Assembly: GCF_016086655.4 (NCBI RefSeq)
Contig: NC_052142.2
Coordinates: 4,096,422-4,160,421 of the forward strand
Direction of reading: 5' to 3'
Origin: Lepeophtheirus salmonis
Taxonomy: Eukaryota; Arthropoda; Copepoda; Siphonostomatoida; Caligidae
Length of the DNA: 64,000 bases
The number at the start of each line of letters is the position of its first letter. Positions within the stretch are counted from its first letter, which is position 1. Below the pieces are notes generated by a model. That model made no database searches and was not told the origin of the DNA. It saw only the letters and a program-made list of their open reading frames with translations. Of the stretch, positions 49,751 through 61,643 are shown piece after piece. A program made the translations under genes and the position numbers.

Positions 49751-49909
49751 TAAAGGACAATTTTTTTCCTCTTAAACTATCAAAAATATTTTGTGATGTG
49801 AACACATGAATCGTGGCATAGCATTTCTTCTTCTGCTACATGTGCCAGAAAACTAATAATAAGTAAAATCTCCAATTACATAATGTTCATCTTCCAAAAG
49901 CGACAATGG

Positions 49910-50740
49910 AAAAGTTTGGAGTTGATTTAACGTCACTTTCTGAATGTTTACGTAAATTATTACTATATACTGGCCATTATTTTTTTTAATGGATCAAAGG
50001 AGTTCATTTGAAAGATAAGACAGCTGTTTCAGTTAAAGGCTTTCTATTTAAACTAATTTAATGTCACGCATGTGTGAAAATTCAAAATAATGATGAAGGG
50101 AGAAAGTTTGTAAGTTCTGTATCTACAGAGTTACATCTTTAAGGGATCCATCAACTATTAGAAGTGCTTACCACCCACAAGATAACGGTCCGGTGGAGAA
50201 GCATAATGGAACGATTATGAATAAACTTCTTACGGTTCTACAAGGAAAACAATAAGGATGGTTGTAATGGGAAACATTGCCATTTGCTCATTGTACAGCT
50301 GTACATCGATCTAAAAAGATGACACCATCTTTTCTCATGTATGAGAGACAGCCGATATTACCTGTAGACTTTTCTAATCGTTTATATGGTAGTGACATGC
50401 CTGATAATTATTCAAATTTTGTTTATGGGAACAATGAGGAACAAATCAGTGATTTTATTGAAGATAAAGTGACGAAAATGATAGAAATGATGATTAATAT
50501 TTTGTAAAAGGCATTTGATACAGCATACAATAATATCAAGCTTGCACAGGCAACTTAAAAAACTAAATACGACCTATGACAAGGACTGAGTGATTCTTTC
50601 ATTTAAGAGGGGCAGCAAATTTTACTGGAAGACATGTACAGAAAGGACAGAAAAGGTAGTAAGACAGCTTTACCTTTTAAGGGCCCCTACTTTATTTTAA
50701 AGATTCAATACGACAAAAGTTTTTACCCTGAAAAATAAAA
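49910..50740 (+). pseudogene. Ty3/Gypsy element 3, integrase remnant
   Basis: The + strand in several frames gives KGVHLKDKTAVSVKGFLFKL, QNNDEGRKFVSSVSTELH with the second core Asp, then SAYHPQDNGPVEKHNGTIMN with the final Glu, LPFAHCTAVHRSKKMTPSFL, and RKDRKGSKTALPFKGPYFIL, a GPY-type C-terminal module. This order is a Gypsy integrase from mid-core to its end. The zinc-binding module and the start of the core are missing, and stops interrupt it (for example TAA at 50250). It is a different lineage from element 1, whose integrase wording is clearly different. Confidence 0.85.
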
Positions 50741-51000
50741 AAGACCAAGCAAAATATATATAATTTAAACCTATTTTTGCTTCACCCAAAAACTGAAATC
50801 TGAGAGGAAACAAATAAAATAGAAACAACTGAAGATGAGATACAGGTCAAAAAGATTGAAAACAGGGGGACTTGCAATTACAATCCTGTCAATGCTTATT
50901 GCCAAAATGAAGAAACTGTTCAATTACATCTAACTGTTTAGAGTATTCATCATCCAAGAAAAAAAAGGATGTTTACTCATCAAACCTGAAATACTTGAAA
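50741..51000 (+). other. Linker between integrase and OTU remnants
   Basis: Open pieces rich in Lys and Glu with stops. By position it is the linker of a pol polyprotein that continues into the OTU domain. No motif is visible. Confidence 0.4.
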
Positions 51001-51002
51001 GG

Positions 51003-51490
51003 ATGAATGGCGATGGCAATTGTTTCTTTCAGTACGTATTTCACACAAACTCATTCAGGGACAAATGTACCACTTAAAGCTGACCTTGTTTAGTAAATAT
51101 AAATTAAACCTAAAAAAAAAAATTAATTATTGATTACAAGAGCACATTGTTTGCTATAACTGATGAGTAGTGGTAGCATATTGAAATAAGAAAAACTATT
51201 CTTAACCATATGATGACAAAACAGAAGAATTAAAGAATATTGAATAAAATCTTGGTAAAATGGCATTACCAAATGAATGTACAACAGATGTTGAGCTTTT
51301 TGCAGCCACTTCTTTGTTAAATACAGACATACGTCCGGGATTGCAGTCAGATGATTAGGCCTCGTTTGGAAAACATATTCTGGATCGTTTAGTTGGCCTG
51401 AGTGATTCCAATCATTGAAAAGAAGTTGCTATATATCTACAAAATACCTACAAGAATCATTTCGGTTATATCGAAGGAGTTATGTAAATC
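51003..51490 (+). pseudogene. OTU-type cysteine protease domain, disabled, downstream of Gypsy integrase
   Basis: The box MNGDGNCFFQYVF, at about 51003-51041, is the OTU signature (DGNC.F.A) with the nucleophile Cys and its Asp. About 240 bases on comes VELFAATSLLNTDI, equivalent to the E(I/L)...S..Y/LN..I strand-helix, and near 51440-51480 VAIYLQNTYKNHFGYIEG carries the catalytic His in its HF/HY context. Order and spacing fit a complete OTU fold of about 150 residues. Stops (for example near 51356 and 51416) and frameshifts make it non-functional. OTU domains cleave ubiquitin-type links. It probably formed the C-terminal extension of the element's polyprotein. Confidence 0.75.
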
Positions 51491-52140
51491 ATTTAGTTGT
51501 TATTGAAATCTCCTGTAACCAATTTCACACATATCACAAATAATGGTACTTAAGATGTATTACGATTGTTAATGTTGGCAACCTCTTAACATTAAGTAGA
51601 GAAAGCTATGGGAACGTTCAAACAATAGCCATTATCGATTGCTAAAAATAGAAAATAACGATGTTTATGGGTTTAAAAAAAAAAAAAAAAAAAATTTACA
51701 ACATAAGAAAGCAGAGTTAATTTTTACACTCCAAATGCATTCATTTCCCTTTTCTTTGATATCATGTTTCAAGTTACTTAAACGAGAGTATCACGATTCA
51801 CTTTTTGAAATAAAAAATACGATCGTAGATATAACGTATTCTTCTTTCTGCTGATTTCCTCAGTTGAACCTATTGTGATTTAAATCAGCTAACTCTACGT
51901 ATTATGAATTCAAAAAGAGTAGGCTTCTTCCATAAGTACAGAAATACCGAAATTAAAATAAAACAAAGACAAATTGTTAATTATTATGTTCTTTTCTCCA
52001 GTGAACCCCACACATATCATCATCGTAAAGGAGATGTCATCACAAGCAACTCAGCAGCCATGGACACGGTAACGTTAAAGGACTATTCAATACACCCTTT
52101 AACTAGCTTCACTATATTTTTCACCCTACATCAATCGTAA
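51491..52140. other. Intron 3 segment without a recognised gene
   Basis: Contains an A-run of about 19 bases near 51676-51694 and short frames without motif. It could hold the degraded 3' end of Gypsy element 3, but no LTR was found. Confidence 0.4.
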
Positions 52141-52149
52141 AATAGGTGC

Positions 52150-53240
52150 TGTGAGGTGTCCAAGGGCATAATGCGGAATGTACCATTTCTATCTTCTTCT
52201 TTCACCTCGGATTTTTTTATAGAGAGTGATGACATTGCCATCCTATAGCGGAACCAACTTTCTTTGGAGTTCATAAAAGGATTCCTAAAAAGAAGGAAAT
52301 AAACTATCTTTCGATATGTACGGATGCTTAAAACCCCAAATAAACTTTTTTGAATATATATTAGTTGGTATTTTGACTTCCCTTATATATATATATAAGT
52401 ATAAATGAACCACATGGCGAATTACTAAGTTATTTCAAATTCTTATTTTGTCTAATGTTTCGATAAAAGGATGTTCATATTGCAAAATGGTTTCAGATAC
52501 CAAATTCAGTATTCGCATTGAATCCCTCAAAAGATCCTTCCCTCCAAATTGTTATCACAAGTAGTTTTCCTCTATCTGTGAATTTTAATTCTGGATTGGA
52601 GTTCTTTAGGTGTTTGCCATTGGAGGTGAGCCCTATAGTTTTTTTTCTCATTAATAATCAATCTAAAATTCCTAAAGTATAAATTTGAGCTAGTAGTTTA
52701 CTTCAGGTTATCAAAATTCTAGAAAAAAATTAATTGTGATTTGGAAAAGGGTATGTGAAATGGGATCACCTTGTTTATATCCTCTTGTAATTTCAAATCG
52801 ACACTCATTTGCAGTCATTGGACCAATCCTGGAAGAAAAGTTACTTAGAACGGTGGGAACCATGTTAAGAAAGATAACTGAAAAACCATTCGCCTTAAGT
52901 TTAGAGAAAAAAAAATGGGCAAGATTGAATCGAATGTCTTTTCGAAATCAACTAGCAAAGTTACATAATCCTTTCCTTCTCCGATAGATTTATTAATTGC
53001 TCTTTGAATGGAGCGTGGAATATCTTCTGCCTTCTATTTTCCTAAAACCCTTTTGTAGGTCAGTGATGAAGATTGGAAGGACTATAATAATTCCAGTAAG
53101 AATTTTATGAGAAGTATTAAGGAGTTTAATTGGGCAATTGTTTGAGATCTCAAGTTCATTATTATTTTTAGGTATGAGTGTTAAAACTTCACTCATACCT
53201 CATAAATCACTCATGAATTTTGGGACACACCTGAATGTCC
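52150..53240 (-). pseudogene. LINE ORF2 remnant, reverse transcriptase (antisense)
   Basis: Read on the minus strand: the first piece (53196-52993) has VLTLIPKNNNELEISNNCPI followed by KLLNTSHKILTGI, the conserved entry to the LINE polymerase (PK....D..N.RPI.LLNT.YKI). The next piece, from 52990 downward, has FRKDIRFNLAHFFFSKLKAN, then ECRFEITRGYKQGDPISHTL, an intact RG..QGDP.S...F box. Further down (52300-52200) a phrase VGSAIGWQCHHSL follows. Stops and shifts occur throughout. It is a truncated, dead copy resembling L1-like elements. Confidence 0.8.
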
Positions 53241-54700
53241 AGATAATGTCCAGGCCGCTTCTAGATATAGCGCCAGCTTCTCAGCGAATTTCGTATAAAT
53301 CTCAAAAGGCAGGCCCGAAGTTCCGATTGACTTGAAGCTTTTTTTTATTGCCCTTAATAGCATAAAACAAAAACAGGTACGGTTTAACACGTTTGGTTGT
53401 TTATTGAATTGAAGGTTTCCACTGTACTATTGCTCGAATTGAGCGCTGGAAAATGAAATGATTTAATTTCCCAATTATTTTATTTGCTGAACATCACCAA
53501 AGCTGAATACAATTGACAAAAGAATCGATAAAGTAGGAAGGAAATCGGTTATGAAAAATCTATTCATCGATTGCAGAGAGATATGACTACGCTATCGTCT
53601 CGCTACATCAATTGCCACCACAAAAAAAAAAGAAGATAAAACGGAGAGGTTCTACTCCTTCAGCAATTATCGCACGGAGTCAATGGTGGAAGGAAATTTC
53701 TTGAGATGAATTTTGAATAAAAATGAAAAACAATATTGGTGAAAATTATACTGCTGTCGAACTGTGACCTCAATACCAAGGACATTAGGGCTTCTATCGT
53801 TTCGGATAAAAAAATGGATAATCTCATTTTCTTTTTTTTATCTTATGAGTAAGTATGTAAATATTTTATATTTTGCTGCACCTGAGAGAATACCATAAAA
53901 ATTTGTTTTTATTTAATACAGGGAGTTAGTTAATATTCTAAAATGAACAAAAATCATAAGTTTGTTTATTAAGACAAGAAATTACCATATTGGAAAAAAG
54001 TGAAAAAGTGAATAGAATAAGAAATATAAAAATTGATAACGATGATTAACTTTAAAAATAATAAAGGAATTCATGATATCCTTCTGATCTTTTAACTGTG
54101 CGGAGTCTGGAGGGAAAATATAACACATCTACTCTACTGAGTTTTCTTGATCTTTCTGATATTATGCTATTGTGTGACACCAGATGCTGCTTGGAGAAAC
54201 ACTTCTGTTTACCTGATTGCTACTTATTCCTCTCTTTATTCAACAAAGATCTCTTAATCTCGAAATGATATGTATCATTATTAATTAAAAAAGAGCCAAA
54301 TTCAAAACTTTTATGTCGATGTCGACACATAAAACTTCTCAGGGCCAAATTAGACATTTCTTTTGAGGTTATATGCCCATATAGGCCTACTTACGATGAA
54401 CTGAATTTATTAATACAGCTATTCTAATATTAATAACACACAAACCAACAATTATGACTTGTGATTTTAAAAATAAAACTTAAAGCTGTTAGGGACTCTA
54501 ATGCCCAGACAAAAAATCCTTATCACGGGGCAACTGTATGACTCTCTTCTTTTTATAACTTCCTATGACTTTTAAGATGCTACAGATATAACAGATAATT
54601 ATAGTCACACCTTTTCCTCGAACAACAAGCTATACATACCTGTGTCTTCTTAAATGCATATGTTCCTGTTTTAGGATTTCCGAAAGAATCACTCAAATTA
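53241..54700. other. Intron 3 segment without a recognised gene
   Basis: Mixed AT-rich sequence; 53340-53790 is of higher complexity and may be an LTR or other repeat, but no partner copy is in the window. No protein motif is recognised. Confidence 0.4.
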
Positions 54701-54711
54701 TATAAATTTAA

Positions 54712-55092
54712 TTGACACTAAACTCTCCTGATCATCAAGGTTTGTATATTAATATGGGTATATCTCTCTGTAAAAGAGTAAAAAATATCATACCATGGAA
54801 AGGGAATTTCATCTTACTAAATCAACCTGAAAGCAACAGTAAAATCATTGATATAATAGAAACAGCAAGATGCAATGTCAGAAATAGAAGGGACGTTTTT
54901 ACTGAAGTTCAGCATATGTTTATACGAATAAAACGAGTATGTCGACAAGTTGGGGCCAGGCAAACTGCAGAACGGCTAAGAAGGAATGATATAATTGGGA
55001 ATATCCGAAATGAAAATATAACTGAATACAAAAGAAAACATAGCGAAAGGCTGACATATTCAATAATTAAAGCTAAAAAGGAAGACAATTGA
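54712..55092 (+). CDS. Unrecognised 126-codon open frame in intron 3
   Basis: The frame starts at an ATG-less opening (tagged by an internal Met-Thr-Leu) and runs uninterrupted for 126 codons to TGA at about 55090. This is one of the longest open frames in the window outside the host exons. The second half is very basic (NVRNRRDVF, RIKRVCRQVGARQTAERLRR, EYKRKHSERL). I recognise no family, signal peptide or membrane segment. It may be a transposon scrap, a lone exon, or chance. It lies within the host intron in the sense direction. Confidence 0.25.
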   Translation: MTLNSPDHQGLYINMGISLCKRVKNIIPWKGNFILLNQPESNSKIIDIIETARCNVRNRRDVFTEVQHMFIRIKRVCRQVGARQTAERLRRNDIIGNIRNENITEYKRKHSERLTYSIIKAKKEDN

Positions 55093-55099
55093 TGATCTG

Positions 55100-56098
55100 T
55101 CTAAACTAAGATAACAATGTTGTAACATTAAAATAAGATGAATAGAAAAATGTCAATTTTAATCAAAACAGGAGATATGTAATCTGCAAAAAATAAGGTC
55201 CTTTTATTTTTCTCTTTACGATTGCTTTGATTATATATTATTGAACACATGTACAAGATGTAGTGTTCGAAATTCCAACTTCTGCGAAAATCAAAGGTCC
55301 AATGAAGATCCAAATTTGGACAATGTTTCAGGTGTAACAGATGTGATTGGATAATATAAAGATTTTGGATATATCAATGCAAGTTATATGAACATAGAGG
55401 AAATAAGAAGTGTAATAAACAACCAGACAAAACTAAATAAAGTATCAGGAACTTTTGGTTTAGCCTTCAGATTTTATTTAAAAAAACATATTTATCACTT
55501 ATCTCCTATTTTGTTAAGTTTTTATGAACAGTTATGGTAGTCCGCATAATTCCCTTACTTTGCAACCTATGGAATCATTGTTTAATTTCAAAAATATAAT
55601 AAGGATACAAAATATATTTAGAATTTGTGTCCAATTACAATGCAGAAGTTTTTGTATATTTCTTTTTTTAAGTAAAAAAGAAGAAAAACTTATTGCTAAA
55701 AACACTTAATAAGTCCACCAATTATGCTGGTCTTTCAGTAATTAACATTTTGTGTGATTTGAGGGTGGTTAATCTTTAGTGGATCTGGCAATTTTTACAT
55801 TTCATATTCCTCATCTGAATTTAGAAAAAAAGCTAGGATGATATAATTATCTCTATACTTGGTTAAAAGTGTATGCACAAGTGCAATCCAAATATAAAAT
55901 TATTATTTCCTTGGTATACCAAATTATGGCATACCAAGATACGTATTTTAAAATAAAGTAGTTGTTAAAAATTTAAGGACTACTCAATAAATTTGCAGCA
56001 AGTTCAGAGTCTAATAAACTATTGTTATAATTTTTGAATGAAGAGTAATTAATTAATAATAAATGTTAAATAAAAATAATTTTTCATAATACTTTCAG
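55100..56098. other. Intron 3, 3' end: nothing recognised
   Basis: AT-rich, short frames only, ending in the acceptor (ataatactttcag) of the last choline-transporter exon. Confidence 0.5.
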
Positions 56099-56486
56099 AT
56101 TTCTTTTTGAAAAGGGGCATTTATCAACTCGATGGGACATCTTCAATGTAACTTCTTTATCTCCACCTGATCAAGGAGTAGCAATGTCATCGATAGATAC
56201 AAAAGTATTTTCTGATGAGGCTCCATCTGGCTCTGGATTGATAAATATTGACAATTCTTTGCCCATAAGGAAACCAGATCCTCCACTTCGAGAAATTCGT
56301 CGCCAAATATCATTTACAGGAGGATCTGGAATTGGTTCAATAAAAAAAAAGCTAAATACCCAAGCTTCTATTGAATCGAATAAAACTGGAGCATATATAG
56401 AAGAGAATATTGTATCTGATATTGATGATAAAAAAATCATAAGGAAAGAAAGTTTCAAGAGTATAAAAAGGAAATTAAAGAGATAA
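56099..56486 (+). CDS. CHT1: High-affinity choline transporter, last coding exon and cytoplasmic tail
   Basis: The acceptor is actttcag at 56091-56098. The first base completes the Lys codon (AA|A), giving FLFEKGHLSTRWDIFNVTS, which matches the CHT1 segment closing the last membrane helix. A Ser/Pro- and charge-rich tail follows, with two phrases of the type RKPDPPLREIRR and SFTGGSG. As assembled, the frame ends KLKR at a TAA (56484-56486). A seven-A run at 56430-56436 is a likely indel site: the other reading frame is closed by a TAA at 56429-56431, opens right after it, and stays open for 66 codons to a TAA at 56630-56632, encoding a Lys/Glu-rich helix-like segment. The true C-terminus may therefore be about 50 residues longer. 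The tail is poorly conserved between species, so family comparison cannot settle this. Confidence 0.88.
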
Positions 56487-56632
56487 AATATAATTTAAGG
56501 GAGGAGGTGAAAGAAGTAAAAGCAGAATTAATAGAAAAAGCAAAGAATATTCCAGATGGCCACAGAGGTTCTATTGCTGTTGTTATTGAAAAACCTTCAT
56601 ATAAACCCATCGAACAACAAACAAAACTTTAA
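56487..56632 (+). other. Probable continuation of the choline-transporter tail in a shifted frame
   Basis: After the assembled stop at 56484, a second reading frame (codon starts such as 56504) continues open to TAA at 56630. It reads EEVKEVKAELIEKAKN, then a short Pro-containing end closing QQTKL. The frame is open from 56432, directly at the seven-A run. An open stretch this long is unlikely by chance in DNA this AT-rich. It may be true coding sequence hidden by a missing A, a polymorphic allele, or decay. This is inference from frame structure only. Confidence 0.5.
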
Positions 56633-57160
56633 ATTTGTAGAAATTGACTAAAATTCCATTTAGTACAAAGTTTTCAATCCATCTTTATCATATGATTTCA
56701 ATTTACTAAGTTATATCCTTTTTAACAATTATGTTATAAATATAAACTATTTGAAATAAATTCTTAATAGTTATCAACACATGTTTTGTACATAGGACCA
56801 ATTATTAATTAATATTTTAGCAGCTAAGATTAGAAGGTACTTAAAATATATCATCGCTTGACTATACAAAGGTATAAAGGCTTCAACAGTCTGACTGTTG
56901 CAATGACTGGCAAGCAGTATGACCACAAACAGTCAAGGGCATTTACCGTTTTCAAAAAGTTGTCATTTTACAAAAATAATATATTTGAGATTAATTGAGT
57001 TTATTATTGACTGAATTATTAAAAGTGTTGAATACATCTTTTTGAATAGTAATTTTGATTTTTCTGTATTAATTTTTTTCAATATTTTTCAATAATTTTA
57101 GCTTACTTTTACCCACCAATCAAAATGTATGCTTTTAGGTATTGTTTAATGTGCTTATCA
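56633..57160. other. Choline-transporter 3' region and flank
   Basis: AT-rich sequence after the last possible stop. It holds the AATAAA at 56755. No other feature was recognised before the second mariner remnant. Confidence 0.5.
56755..56760 (+). promoter_or_regulatory. Candidate polyadenylation signal of the choline-transporter gene
   Basis: This is a canonical AATAAA hexamer 122 bases after the stop of the longer tail frame and 268 bases after the assembled stop. Such hexamers are common by chance in AT-rich DNA, so its position is the main support. Confidence 0.4.
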
Positions 57161-57164
57161 ACGA

Positions 57165-58205
57165 CATTGACCAAGCCAATTGCAAAATTTAGACGTGAAA
57201 ATTGCAACAATCATCTTGACGGCAAACAGCACCGGCAACATCATCAAGACCTTTGCCAAGAATAAGTCCGTGAATCCATCCACAGTGTTCAAGACAGGCC
57301 AGTCCTTGATAATGGTTGAAAGGCCCCTTTTGACTCAATGTAATTAAGAACTCAGTCTAAATGGTTGATGATATCTACTCTTGAACCATATACAAAATGG
57401 TTTTTAAATTATCTTCTTCTCCAATGAGAAGTCCTTTATTATAGAGTCTGTATACAATTCACAAAATTTGTCAGGAGTCTACTTGAGGAGCTACTTTACC
57501 TATATTAGGAAAGTTCCAAGAGCAACCCCGCCAATGTGGTTTCCAACTGAGTACAGGTGCACTAGTGCCGATTAAAGATACTCTAAGGAAAGAGGTGACA
57601 GACTTTCTAATGGAACAAATAATATCACCTTAAATAATGATAGTATATAAAGTTGTCTATTTGCGTTAGGAACATCTTTTGACTCGAGCTTTGATAGGAA
57701 TGGGATTTTTTTTTGATAAATATTAAAGTTTTATTCTCCTTGCATTCTGCAAATATGCCCTATCCCTTGAAATTTTTTGATAGAGGCTGTGTGAAAATAT
57801 TTTATAAGATTAATTATTCATTTAACCAGCATGTCGCCTTTTTTCTTAGAGTATCTTTGGTGCCAACTATTTTGGCTATCTTAAAGACCAAGGTAACAAA
57901 TCTTATATAGGTATGAATGGCATAAAAAAATAAGGAATAACTCCGGTAAATCATCATACTTTTCCAGCATGACAGAGCTACTCCTCACACCTTCGAAACA
58001 GTTTAAGTCTAGATGAAGGTATCTGGTCGAAGAAAATGTGACCGCCCTGAGAGTCTCCGTTATATTAACTATATAGACTTCAGCATATTGTGGCTCATTA
58101 AGAAGAAGACCTGCCAATTTTGCACATAATTGTCCATTAACTGAAGACCTCCATTAACAAGGAATAGAGGGTCATGAATTAGAAGGGCTGCCATGTTTGG
58201 TCTGA
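57165..58205 (+). pseudogene. Second Tc1/mariner transposase remnant, heavily decayed
   Basis: Pieces in changing frames follow the same order as the mariner at 38.8-39.8 kb. An N-terminal helix-turn-helix piece (AKNKSVNPSTVFKTG) is followed by IFSNEKSFIIESVYNSQN (first catalytic region), VPRATPPMWF, then near 57965 FQHDRATPHTFETV (second catalytic region), and a C-terminal piece with REV-like remnants. In the first motif the usual Asp (SDEK) reads Asn (AAT 57423-57425). No intact frame longer than about 40 codons of this protein remains. I could not find its inverted ends. Confidence 0.65.
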
Positions 58206-60050
58206 TAAATTATAGATTGAGATTACACTGGGAAAATGGTTGTTGCGTGAGTTCTTTCTTTTTTCTTGTTAATATTAATCATTTACTTATAACTATTGCA
58301 ATTATATTTCCTCATAAAGACTATAGTTTGACATTTACCTTAGTTTAATATTGAACAAAAATTCATGTTATTAGTCAAATGCATAAAAAAAAAAGGTCAT
58401 CTCTGCCTGGATTATAATTAACGGAATCTACGTCTATCAATTTTTCCTAGGAGTTCATATTTTTCTATTTGGATATCCTAGCCACACATCTTGTAATGAT
58501 TTCTTCATGTTATCTTCAAGGAATCTCGTCTCTGTGTGCCTCATTCGATGTATCTAATCTTTTCTAATGGAAGGCTAGTTTATTATGCTGAAGCCCCTTC
58601 CCATCCAGATCTGGGATAGGGTTTTCTGACCTCGTAAATCATTTCTTTTATGATCAAAAATATACGAATTCCTCCAAATCTTCTACAAAATAATTGTATA
58701 TTGCTATAAGAACTCATAAATTCCATAAAAAGACCCAATAATCGACTAATAATCGAAGTGAAGAACAGAACAAGTTCTCATCTTCCATTCCCTCCTTCTT
58801 CATTGAAATTCTTAAGCCTTCTTCGTCTTAAGTCAACTATGTTTTATCTCTTTCTCTAAGAAAAATATTTCATTGATAAGAATTTTCCAGTTTCCTTGAT
58901 CTATATAACACAGAATTAACTTATCTCTATCACATTGATAACAATTCAATTTATTTGGTGGAGTTTTTGATGTATAATCTATATGGATAGTTATAAAACC
59001 TGGACCCCTGATTTATTTATTAATTTTGTGCCTCATTTGTTATTGGAAAACGAGTGGAAGATGACTCTAGACTCCAAATGATAATGTGCCTTTCTTTTTC
59101 TATCGTTTTTTATGGTCTATTCTGCTAATAAATATATATACTTTTGTGTAAAAATGTATAATTTCTTATTGTATATGTATAATGTCAATCATCATTTGTT
59201 GAATCTATTTGTTGTATTGTATATTAATAACTTCTATATCTTTTCGTTTGTCCATTTTAATTAGTTTGATCCTCAGCATATAACTTATATTAAAATTTAA
59301 AATTAACTAAGACGAACCCGCATTATACATTTTAATTCATATGATTTTATTAATGCTTTAAATAACTCCAGAATTTAGTAAAACTTGTCGATGGACATCA
59401 TAAATACTAAAATTAACTTACTAATCTTCTTCTTTCCCTTTTTTTATTCGTATTCGTATAAAAACTTTGAGACACGGGGAATCGATCTTATTTCATGAAA
59501 ATATCAACTTATTAGCATAAGAAAAAAAAAACTTGCCCTCCAGAGCCTAGGAATCTGGTGTGATCAAAATGAAACGTACGTAGATAACTAAGAATTCTGA
59601 ACAACTTTTATTTTATGCCTAAAGTCTGTATCTGTCTCTTACAACTAAAAGAGAATAAACTTACAACTATAATATTTTTATAATCAGTATAATTGTTTTT
59701 TTTAGTTGTATTCTTAAATTTCCCATTCTTATTTAACTTACTATTCCAAAAATACGACATAATACATAAATGAATTATCTTAATAATGCTTTCTATTTCA
59801 TTGTAACGATAAAGACGTATAAGTATTTTTGTTGTATTTGAAGTATGATAGGATGAAGATGGATTTTATTTCAACTCATAATTAGTATATTTATTTTTGT
59901 CTACAAAAGCCTCATTATATTTTGTATATATATTTTACACTTGTGGCTAATAATTTGTTGAATCTGTTTGTAATATTTAATATTATATCATATTAATATT
60001 TGTTACCAAATATTGGTTTGATTTTCTGTGTATAACTTCTATCAAAATTT
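58206..60050. other. Intergenic sequence without a recognised gene
   Basis: AT-rich sequence between the mariner remnant and the second copy of the 4-kb duplication. Short frames only; no motif, terminal repeat or RNA gene seen. Confidence 0.5.
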
Positions 60051-60293
60051 ATACATTAATATTATTATTTCATACCTGAGAAGAGAATAGTTATATTAAT
60101 TGATATAAGTATTAAGTAGTTATGTGTGATATACACGACTTGTCTCGAAACTCTGAGATCTTGGTCTCAAGGAAAAAATGCTAAGCTCAAATTTGGTGTG
60201 CCGATGATTTAGAGAGAACCAACAAACCACCTAGATGATTGCTACTTCTACCTTGTAAATGTTAAAGGATTCAATAAACAGAACAAGCGATAA

Positions 60294-61643
60294 ATGACAT
60301 ACCCGAGCATCTCCTCTGCAATACGGCCAGTTCCTCATTCGGACGAAATAAATGTACATGTTTTCACCAAGTTAGCAGATATTGATGATGAAGCACATAC
60401 TTCAGTCGATGATGATGATGAAGAAGATACAGATGCAAATTATACACCATTGGGTTCATTGTTTGGCCAAACTTTTATATATAGTCAACCAGAATTGAAT
60501 GACCTGATTCGAGATTTGAATTTACCTAGACAATCTTCTGAGTTGTTGGCTTCCTGACTGCAAGAGCGAAACATGCTTGCTCAGGGGACAAGTGTCACAT
60601 TTTATCCTAACAGAGATGTAGAATTGAGGAAGTTTTTTGATTCCCACAATCACTTTGTATACTGCAGTGACATTGAAGGGCTTCTTGAGGCTATGGGATT
60701 ATCTGTGTATCATTCAAGTGAGTGGAGACTCTTTATTGATAGCTCAAAAAGAAGTTTAAAGTGTGTTTTACTTCACAATGGAAACATATATGGATGTATC
60801 CCTATTAGACACTCAGTCTCCATCAATGAGGAGTATGAGAACATCAAAATAGTACTTGAACGATTTAAATATCTCGATCACCAGTGGTTAATTTGTGTAC
60901 TTTTAAAAATGGTGAACTTCCTTGCGGGTCAAGAAGGAGGTTACACAAAATCCCTTGTTTCCTTACCTACTGGGACAGTAGAGCTGACAAGGATCACTGG
61001 GTTAGAATGAAATGGCCATCAAGGCATTTGTTGATACCTGGAGAGAAGAATGTCTTTAATGAACAACTAGTTGATCGAAAAACATCCTCCTTCCACCATT
61101 GCACATCAAACTCGGTATTATGATACAGTTTGTAAAAGCTCTTGATCACAATGGTGATTGCTTTTAATACATATGTTCAACCTTTCCGAGTCTTAGTGAT
61201 GCAAACAAAAAAGCAGGGATATTCGACGGATCCCAGACCAGAACATTACTCAGGGACATACATTTTATTGAGAGGATGACCACTGTCGAATCTCCAGCAT
61301 GGACTGCATTTAATAATGTGGTTCAGGGTTTTCTTGGGAACAAGAAAAACGTCAATTACCAAGAGATTGTGGATGAACTCCTCCTTAGTCTACGAGAGCT
61401 CGGGAGCCGAATAAGCATAAAACTGCACTACTTACATGGCCACCTGGACACGTTTCCAGACAACCTAGCGACGAATAAGGTGAGAGGTTCCATCAAGACA
61501 TTAAAGTCATGGAAGACAGATATTAAGGTTGTTGGGACTCGCATATGATGACTGATTACTGCTGGAGTTTGATGAGGGATCATTCAGATGCTCTACATAA
61601 GAGGGCGTCATCAAAAAGGAATTGTACCCCAAAAATGAACTAA
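60294..61643 (+). pseudogene. Transposase-like protein, copy 2, disabled
   Basis: Same protein and same breaks as copy 1: TGA at 60555, frameshifts near 60953, 61088 and 61473, and TAA at 61166. In addition the c-to-t change at 61524 turns a Gln codon (CAA) of the ancestral frame (ME.RYQGCWDS) into TAA. The shared breaks prove that the gene was dead before it was copied. Confidence 0.7.
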
